From Actinocatenispora sera (GTDB taxonomy: Bacteria > Actinomycetota > Actinomycetes > Mycobacteriales > Micromonosporaceae): 64,000 nucleotides of DNA. Position numbers and translations under genes: made by a program. How positions within the stretch are numbered: position 1 is the stretch's first letter; every line of letters begins with the position of its first letter. The stretch spans positions 6,282,426-6,346,425 of the forward strand of contig NZ_AP023354.1 in the NCBI RefSeq assembly GCF_018324685.1, in the 5' to 3' direction. Under the pieces are notes generated by a model. It had not been told where the DNA came from. It did no database searches and saw only the letters and a program-made list of their open reading frames with translations. Shown one piece after another: positions 58,368 to 64,000 of the stretch.

Positions 58368-60938
58368 CTACTGATCGGCGAGCCAGCCGCGGCGTTCGCG
58401 GTCGACCAGCAGTTCGTGGCGAAACCGGCCCAACAGGCCCGGATACAGCCGATCGGTGAGCTCCTCCAGGTCGGCCGGACCGGTGTCGACCGGCTGGCGT
58501 TCCAGCGCGTCGGCGAGTCGGTCGAGCTCACCGCGCAGTACCGCGGCGTCGGCTCGCGCCGCGATCCCGTCCGTGCGGATGTCCAGGACCTGACCGCGAA
58601 GCTCGCCGACGGACTGAGCGAGGGCGGCGACATCAACCTCCGTCCCAGCCACAGCGGCGGGCACATCCGGGTGGTCCGGAGCCGTCGGCGCGGCCCCCCC
58701 GGGGAACGAGCCGGCGACAGCCAGCGGGTCGCCGAACTCGCGGCGCAGCAACTGGCGCAGCTCGTCCAGGTCCGGCGCGGGCTCGGCCGGTGTCCGTAGC
58801 AGGGCGTCGAACGGGACGGGCGCCACGCCACCGCGGCCCGCAACCGGGTCGCCGAAGGACTCGGACGCGACCCAGCGGCGCGGACCAAGGGGTTCCGGGT
58901 CGGGGCGTGTGGCCGCCTCCAACAGCGCGTTGCCACGGTTGTGCCCCCACTGCTCGGCCGAGGCGCCCGGCCGCTGCCGGATCGCCGGATCACCCGACGC
59001 CATTGTGGTGTCCGTCGTGATGGGCTGGTCGTCCGTACCGGCTCCGACGGGAATCCTGGCCACCCGCCGGCCGGTGTGCTCGGGCGCCCGTTGCGGGATC
59101 CATTCCCCTCGCGTCCGAAGCTGGGAGACGTCAACGCCCTGCTTCCGGCGGGGACCGTCCACGCGGGTCGCCGGAACCGTGGCGCGAAGGGGCATCGACG
59201 GTGAAGCCTCCCGTTCGAAGATTCCCGGCGGGCTTCCTGGCGCGCCGCTGGACGCTCCCGGGCTGTGTTTGATGCCATCCTGTTGGTGACGGAACCGGGG
59301 CAGGGCACTCGATCCGGCACCGTCGGACTTCGAAGAAGCAAGACCGAAGCCGACCTCCGGCGCCGCATCGGCGTGCGGCAGGTCCGCCCCGGGCGATGGT
59401 GCGTGCCGAATGGGCTGTGCCTGCCGCTCGGAGGGGACGCTCGTGGTCGGTGCGGTCGCCCCTGCAGGTGGCGGGCCAGCGACCGGCCCGATGGTTTCCG
59501 GACCGGTCCGGTCGGCGCTCGGCGGCCCGGGAACCGTCGCGGGAATTGGGGCCGGAGCGGTCACCGCAGAGGGCGGGCGAGAAACATGGGGACGCCCCCT
59601 GCCCTCCGGCGATCGGCGGGGAAGCGAGTCGTCGGAGTTCGACATCGTCGGATGGACGTCCGCGAAACGGTTCCCGGCCGCCGACCCAACCTCCGCGCCG
59701 ACGTCCGGTCGTACCTCACCGTTCGGCACCGCTTCGGCCTCCGGCACCACGCCGATTTCCGGCACGGCATCGGCGTCCGGCACCGCGTCGGCATCCGTCA
59801 CCACACCGGCATCCGATTCCGCGTCGACATCCGGTATGGGTATGACATCCGGTATCGCGTCGGCCGCGGGCGGGCCGACATCCGGTGCGGCTTCAGCATT
59901 CGGTGCGGTCCGGGCGTCCGGCACCGTGGCCGGGTCCGGTGGGGCGCCGGGGTCCGGAGGTGCGTCGGCGTCCGGTGCGACGGCGGCCCGCTCCGGTACG
60001 GTCTCCGCGCGGTGTGTCGGGTCGCGATCTGGCGCAGCACCGGTTTCGGCATTCGCAGCGGGCGGCTCCGACTCCCGGTCCGGTGACGATGGCGCATTCG
60101 TCCCGGCCGTTGCGGGTGGGTCTGCCACTGGGGCCGACGGGGTCGGCCGTTCCGGCCGGACGGTCGAGTGCAGACCAAGGCGGCGGCTCTGGCCGAGACT
60201 GGCCCGCGGGCCAGCCGTCTGGTCGCTCCGGAGCGCCCGGCGGGCCTCGTCCTGCTGGTCCAACGTTCGCAGCAGGTCCAGCCAGGCCGGCTCACCCGAC
60301 GACTCGTCATCGGTCTCGTCAAAGTCCTGATCCGGTGCTGGTTCAGGCCAGACCCCGGCAACGGGGCCCGGCACCGCGGCCGGTGGAGAGACCGGGCCCA
60401 TCACATCCGGGTCGACCGGCAGCGGGACCACCGGCAGCTCGTCCTGTGCCCAGAGCGACATGTCGTGGTTCGCGTCCCCCCAGGCCAAGTCGTCCTCGTC
60501 GGGCCCGGCCTGATCGTCTACCCAGACGCCGCCAACGGTATCCGGCTGGCGCGGTGCGCCGACCCAGCGATCGCCGGCATCGGTCAGGTCTTGCCGACCG
60601 GCCGGACGGGCAACGACCGGGTGACGCGAGCGCCGCCACCCGTCCGACGCCCAGCGCTCGACCGGAGCGGCAGTCTCGATCGGTACATCCGGCACGGCCG
60701 GATGTACCCGAACCAGACCAACCACCGTGCCGGCCGGGGACCGACCCAGCGGCGGAAACACCCTCATCGGCGGGTCCCCCACCGAAAGGGCAGGCACCGG
60801 CGGTTCACCAACGATCGTCGATGTCAGTGCTCTGGGGGTCGGAACGAGAGGAGCGAGCCTCGCCCACGCCCGAGCGGCGTGCACGCCGGTGGCGCCACCC
60901 GCTCTCCGCGCACGCCGACCGGTGAACGGCCATCGCAT
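58368..60938 (-). CDS. Long disordered eCIS protein with conserved C-terminus
   Basis: The 856-residue protein is largely proline, alanine, aspartate rich without globular sequence. Residues about 310-430 contain many short A-(V/A)-PDAD-like repeats. Only the last 150 residues look ordered: helices (SVGELRGQVLDIRTDGIAAR, VLRGELDRLADALERQPV) and a conserved end (LEELTDRLYPGLLGRFRHEL, LVDRERRGWLADQ). Its place between DUF6760 and the tube gene is constant in related clusters, but its function is not recognised. A tape-measure or adaptor role is speculation. Confidence 0.7.
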   Translation of the reverse strand: MRWPFTGRRARRAGGATGVHAARAWARLAPLVPTPRALTSTIVGEPPVPALSVGDPPMRVFPPLGRSPAGTVVGLVRVHPAVPDVPIETAAPVERWASDGWRRSRHPVVARPAGRQDLTDAGDRWVGAPRQPDTVGGVWVDDQAGPDEDDLAWGDANHDMSLWAQDELPVVPLPVDPDVMGPVSPPAAVPGPVAGVWPEPAPDQDFDETDDESSGEPAWLDLLRTLDQQDEARRALRSDQTAGPRASLGQSRRLGLHSTVRPERPTPSAPVADPPATAGTNAPSSPDRESEPPAANAETGAAPDRDPTHRAETVPERAAVAPDADAPPDPGAPPDPATVPDARTAPNAEAAPDVGPPAADAIPDVIPIPDVDAESDAGVVTDADAVPDADAVPEIGVVPEAEAVPNGEVRPDVGAEVGSAAGNRFADVHPTMSNSDDSLPRRSPEGRGRPHVSRPPSAVTAPAPIPATVPGPPSADRTGPETIGPVAGPPPAGATAPTTSVPSERQAQPIRHAPSPGADLPHADAAPEVGFGLASSKSDGAGSSALPRFRHQQDGIKHSPGASSGAPGSPPGIFEREASPSMPLRATVPATRVDGPRRKQGVDVSQLRTRGEWIPQRAPEHTGRRVARIPVGAGTDDQPITTDTTMASGDPAIRQRPGASAEQWGHNRGNALLEAATRPDPEPLGPRRWVASESFGDPVAGRGGVAPVPFDALLRTPAEPAPDLDELRQLLRREFGDPLAVAGSFPGGAAPTAPDHPDVPAAVAGTEVDVAALAQSVGELRGQVLDIRTDGIAARADAAVLRGELDRLADALERQPVDTGPADLEELTDRLYPGLLGRFRHELLVDRERRGWLADQ

Positions 60939-60965
60939 GCCCCTGCCCCCTCCCGGGATCTCGGC

Positions 60966-61136
60966 TCACAGCGATCCCAACGCCGCGCCGCCATCGCGGC
61001 CGGCAAGCACATCCAGCTCGGCCAACAGCCGGATGCGCGTCGGATGTTCCAGATCGAGAATCGTGTCCAGGCCCCAGTGGAGATGAAAGGCGACGTACGC
61101 GATCTCGCCCCACAGCTGATCGGTCGCGTACGTCAG
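60966..61136 (-). CDS. DUF6760-family small eCIS protein, probable CTG start
   Basis: The 56-residue frame reads TYATDQLWGEIAYVAFHLHW, then GLDTILDLEHPTRIRLLAEL and DVLAGRDGGAALGSL, matching DUF6760 proteins (usually MTY...F/YHxHW...LEHxxRxRxxxEI). The upstream stop of the same frame is 15 bases before; there is no ATG, GTG or TTG in between. CTG at 61136, overlapping the upstream stop as CTGA, would put the start exactly where relatives have Met. It lies between the gp26-like and disordered genes. Confidence 0.65.
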   Translation of the reverse strand: MTYATDQLWGEIAYVAFHLHWGLDTILDLEHPTRIRLLAELDVLAGRDGGAALGSL

Positions 61137-61549
61137 GATCCCCCCGTGGCATCACCACCGATGTCGACGCTGAACTCGTGCCCGCACTCGGGACACGCGA
61201 CCTCCGCCTCCGTGTGCCCCTGCTGGTTGATCCGCCGGTACAGGTCCTGCAGAAAGGCCAGGTCCGAGGCGAACAGGCCCTCGACGACATCGGTGTCGAC
61301 CGGCTCGTAGGTGCCGAGCCGCACCAGGGTGCGCGCCAACAGCACGACGGTCAGATAGGCAGGGTTCTGCCGTACCCGAAAGTCCGTGCGCGGCGCGATC
61401 TCGTCGCGCGCGGTCGCGAGCCGCAGCACGCCGTCCCGGTGCAGAGATCCGTTGCGGTCACGGTATCCCCGGGGCAGCACGAACGGGTACTCAGTGCGCA
61501 GGGACGGGTCCCTCAGCTGCCCCGGAGCGCGTTGCGTGCCTCGCGCCAT
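61133..61549 (-). CDS. gp26-like baseplate protein with a CxxC (eCIS)
   Basis: The 138-residue protein reads RTEYPFVLPRGYRDRNGSLH, VLRLATARDEIAPRTDFRVR, QNPAYLTVVLLARTLVRLG, a pattern of the T4_baseplate (gp26) family in eCIS clusters, and ends with CPECGHEFSVDIG, which may bind zinc. ATG 61549 was chosen, as a further upstream start would run into the preceding gene. Its stop overlaps the DUF6760 frame. Confidence 0.78.
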   Translation of the reverse strand: MARGTQRAPGQLRDPSLRTEYPFVLPRGYRDRNGSLHRDGVLRLATARDEIAPRTDFRVRQNPAYLTVVLLARTLVRLGTYEPVDTDVVEGLFASDLAFLQDLYRRINQQGHTEAEVACPECGHEFSVDIGGDATGGS

Positions 61550-61574
61550 GACGACTGCACCTCCCGAGATCGGC

Positions 61575-62069
61575 TTAGAACGACGCCTTGGCATTCGGGT
61601 CGATGATGTTGTCGCAGATCAACGTCAGCTCCATCATCACCAAATCGCTGGTGCCAGACTTCATCGAGCCGATGTTCATCTTGGACGGCCAGGCATTCTG
61701 CAGGATGTACTGCAGGCCGGGGGGCCCACCCGGATACGGATCCATCGGCCGGAAGAACTTCAGCGTGCAGGTCTTGTAGGCCGTCTCCAAGCCGGTGCGC
61801 ACCATCTGGTACCAGGTCCAGATCGTGAGGTCCTTGTCCAGGCCACGCTTGAGCGTCACGGTCGGCGGCTTCTGCGCACCGAACAGCTTCGCGTGTTCGA
61901 TGCCCTTCTTCCCGATCGCCTGATACTCACCCGTGGTGGTCTCCATGTTGATGGCGCCGAGCTCAGCGAAGTTGACGGTCGACATCCCGGTGATCTCCAA
62001 CTGGAAGATCGCGGCGCTGAGCAGCTCTGTGTGGGCACCGGGACGGGCGATCTGGCGTGGTCCTGGCAT
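61575..62069 (-). CDS. Main tail tube protein (eCIS)
   Basis: A 164-residue gp19-type tube protein: FQLEITGMSTVNFAELGAIN, the TTGEYQAIGKKGIEHAKLFG region, PTVTLKRGLDKDLTIWTWYQ, and a C-terminal MMELTLICDNIIDPNA strand. It stacks as hexamer rings inside the sheath. The ATG at 62069 has GGAG before it. It follows the sheath gene after 72 bp. Confidence 0.88.
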   Translation of the reverse strand: MPGPRQIARPGAHTELLSAAIFQLEITGMSTVNFAELGAINMETTTGEYQAIGKKGIEHAKLFGAQKPPTVTLKRGLDKDLTIWTWYQMVRTGLETAYKTCTLKFFRPMDPYPGGPPGLQYILQNAWPSKMNIGSMKSGTSDLVMMELTLICDNIIDPNAKASF

Positions 62070-62141
62070 CAGATGGCTCCTTTGCGATGGGCGGGGCGGA
62101 GGCACGTCGCCGGCGTCGGGTGCCGAACGACCGGGGTGCGC

Positions 62142-63707
62142 TCACTCCTCCAGCGCCGCACCCTGTGCGAGTTGGGAGAGGCGGAAAACCACGAACTCGG
62201 CCGGTTTCACTGGTGCCAGGCCGATGTCGACGGTGAGCACGCCCGCGTCCAGGTTCTCCGGCGGGTTGTTCTCGGCATCGCACTTGACGTAGAAGCCCTC
62301 CGCCCAGCTGCTGCCCATGAGCGCACCGGTCGCCCAGATCCGGCCGAGGAACATCGTGATGACCCGGCCGACGGTGTCCCACAGCGCGGCGTCGTTGGGC
62401 TCGAACACGACCCAGTTGGTACCCAGCAGGATCGACTTCTCCACCCAGTTGAACAGACGGCGCACGTTGAGGTAGCGCCACTCGGCGTCGCTGGAGAGTG
62501 TGCGCGCCCCCCACACGCGGATGCCCTGCCCCGGGAAGAACCGGATGCAGTTGACGCCGATCGGGTTGAGCTGGTCGTGCTCACCCTTGGTGATGGCAAG
62601 CTCCAGCGTCAGCGCACCGCGCACCACCTCGTTCGCTGGGGCCTTGTGCACGCCACGGGTCTCGTCGCTTCGGGCCCACACCCCGGCCAGGTGCCCGCTC
62701 GGCGGCAGGAGGATCGGCTTGCCCTGCGCCGGGTCCATGACCCTGATCCAGGGCCAGTAGAGCGCCGCGTACTTCGAGTCGTAGCCGGCCACGTCGTTGC
62801 GCCACTCCTTGAGCTGCTGGGCATTGAGGCCGGGCGGCGGATCCAGGATCGCGACCCGATCCCCCATCAGCTCGCAGTGGGCGATCATCCCCAGTTGCAC
62901 CGCCTTGAGCCCGTCGTCGTCGAGCGCGCCACGCTGGTAGGCGCTCATCAGGTCGGGCGCGCACAGCATGGTGACGTCCTCCAAGGCCTCCAGTCCGGCA
63001 AAGCCTGTCCGGTCCCCGACGTCGCCGACGTACTCGGCCGCGTCGAGCTGGTTGCCCGCGGGAGCGGCGTCGCCGCCGGCCAGCGCCACCTCGGCACCCT
63101 GGCGCGGTACCAACGATCCGCCCTTGGTCTCCTCGACCGCGATCAGCTTCGAGCGCTGCCGGACCGCGGTGACCACGTTGGTCGCGCCACGCTTGACGGT
63201 CACGTCGGCGAAGGTCTCGACCACCTTGTCGCCCTGCTTGACCGTCAACGTGAACGTCCCGTCCGACGGTGTGGACGGCGCTTCGACCAGTACGGCAATG
63301 TCCCGGCCGGCCGGGCCCGGCTGCAGCGCCCGTACCCGCAGCGCCGTCTTGTTTCCAGCGCTTGCCGGCAGGCTGGCGGTGGCATGGCCGGCCGTCAGCG
63401 CGGCCGGCTCATCGCCGGAGTTGGGTACGTTCCCCACGATCCCAGCGCCGACCCGGACCACATAGGCCGACCCGCCGCCGTTGAGGAAGAAGCCATAGAC
63501 GGCGAGTGGCAGATAGGCGCCGTCGAGGAAGGTACCGAAGGTTCGGGTGAACTGGGTCCAGTTGGTGATCAGGGTCGGCTCGTGAACAGGGCCCTTCTCG
63601 GCGAAGCCGACGAAGGCAGCGACAGCGGTGCCGACCGCTTCGATCGGTCGTGAGCCGGAGGAGACTTCCTCGACATAGACACCGGGAGACAGGTACGTCG
63701 CCGCCAT
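62142..63707 (-). CDS. Contractile tail sheath protein (eCIS)
   Basis: A 521-residue sheath protein: the N-terminal MAATYLSPGVYVEEVSSGSR and VAAFVGFAEKGP, a middle domain with RVGAGIVGNVPNSG, and a conserved C-terminal half with VRRLFNWVEKSILLGTNWVV, NDAALWDTVGRVITMFLGRI and CDAENNPPENLDAGVLTVDI. This is the gp18/Afp sheath family. It is the first gene of the minus-strand operon, 212 bp from the divergent DUF4255 gene. Confidence 0.92.
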   Translation of the reverse strand: MAATYLSPGVYVEEVSSGSRPIEAVGTAVAAFVGFAEKGPVHEPTLITNWTQFTRTFGTFLDGAYLPLAVYGFFLNGGGSAYVVRVGAGIVGNVPNSGDEPAALTAGHATASLPASAGNKTALRVRALQPGPAGRDIAVLVEAPSTPSDGTFTLTVKQGDKVVETFADVTVKRGATNVVTAVRQRSKLIAVEETKGGSLVPRQGAEVALAGGDAAPAGNQLDAAEYVGDVGDRTGFAGLEALEDVTMLCAPDLMSAYQRGALDDDGLKAVQLGMIAHCELMGDRVAILDPPPGLNAQQLKEWRNDVAGYDSKYAALYWPWIRVMDPAQGKPILLPPSGHLAGVWARSDETRGVHKAPANEVVRGALTLELAITKGEHDQLNPIGVNCIRFFPGQGIRVWGARTLSSDAEWRYLNVRRLFNWVEKSILLGTNWVVFEPNDAALWDTVGRVITMFLGRIWATGALMGSSWAEGFYVKCDAENNPPENLDAGVLTVDIGLAPVKPAEFVVFRLSQLAQGAALEE

Positions 63708-63919
63708 CGGACACCCCACTGGGTCGAAGTTGTCGGAGCGCGACCGGGACGCCGCAGCGTTGCCGGGTAGGGCGAGCATCGCAGCTCACCCCGCGGGCCG
63801 TACCGAACGCACGGGCCTCCGATCGGGCTACCGCCGATGCCCGGACGGGCACCGACGACGCTCGCCTGTCTGCCCGCCGGAGGCAGGCAGGCGGCACGGC
63901 GCTCGGTGACGATCGGGGG

Positions 63920-64000
63920 GTGATCGCCGACCTGGACACCGCGCTCGAGCGCTGGCTCGCACGGATGCTGCCCGACGAGGTTGCAATCGTGCTCGACCCG
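63920..64000 (+). CDS. DUF4255 (Pvc16-type) protein, N-terminal part
   Basis: From the GTG at 63920 the frame reads VIADLDTALERWLARMLPDE and VAIVLDP to the window edge, matching the beginning of DUF4255 proteins of eCIS clusters, which cap the tube end. It is divergent from the sheath operon and continues outside the window. A poly-G run precedes the start. Confidence 0.72.
   Translation, partial: MIADLDTALERWLARMLPDEVAIVLDP

Overview
The window is GC-rich chromosomal DNA from an actinomycete, possibly of the Micromonosporaceae. The support is the very high GC content with frequent GTG starts, the density of AraC, TetR, MarR, HxlR and LysR regulators paired divergently with small enzymes, a mycothiol-era TIGR03086 family gene, an actinobacterial-type CO dehydrogenase operon and an actinobacterial-type extracellular contractile injection system (eCIS). 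The genus cannot be fixed from the sequence alone. No rRNA, tRNA or CRISPR array was seen.  Layout: 0-13.4 kb is a patchwork of one- and two-gene units, mostly an enzyme or transporter with a local regulator (aminoglycoside phosphotransferase-like kinase, PEP mutase/isocitrate lyase-like enzyme, PsiD-like phosphatidylserine decarboxylase, TetR/methyltransferase, hydrolase/AraC, HxlR/SDR, NUDIX, PLP dehydratase, SnoaL-like protein, LysE exporter, MarR/YceI). Several divergent intergenic regions carry paired palindromes that look like the operators of the flanking regulator.  13.7-21.3 kb is a seven-gene aerobic CO dehydrogenase operon, coxM-coxS-coxL, an XdhC-YHS fusion, a MobA-like nucleotidyltransferase, coxD and coxE, with a LysR gene converging on its end. 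CoxL carries the AYxCSFR active-site loop of form I enzymes, so true CO oxidation for energy is the likely role.  22.5-33.6 kb again holds small units: two tandem cyanamide hydratase-like HD proteins with a frameshifted DUF1348 gene, a GlxA-type regulator, two aldo/keto reductases, a TetR-HAD operon under two perfect palindromes, a nitronate monooxygenase, an RDD protein and an AraC-DinB fusion.  33.6-49.4 kb is a decay zone. It contains a deletion scar that removed the facing 5' ends of a divergent TetR/NmrA pair, an SDR gene split by an IS3-family element with a 3-bp target duplication, a 3' fragment of a nitronate monooxygenase, IS5/ISL3 scraps, a nest of IS256, IS30 and IS5 sequences, and a second IS3 copy that has lost its left end and cuts into another gene. 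A few apparently intact genes survive in it (TetR, cupin, DUF2752, ClC channel with MarR regulator).  50.0-64.0 kb is most of an eCIS cluster on the minus strand: sheath, tube, gp26-like baseplate protein, DUF6760, a long disordered protein, a second tube protein, a fused tube/adaptor protein, VgrG-like spike, gp25, baseplate J, tail protein I and a zinc-ribbon membrane protein with an extracytoplasmic discoidin-like domain. A divergent DUF4255 gene starts at the right edge, so the cluster continues outside. The AAA+ ATPase, tape measure and PAAR tip expected of an eCIS are not in this window.
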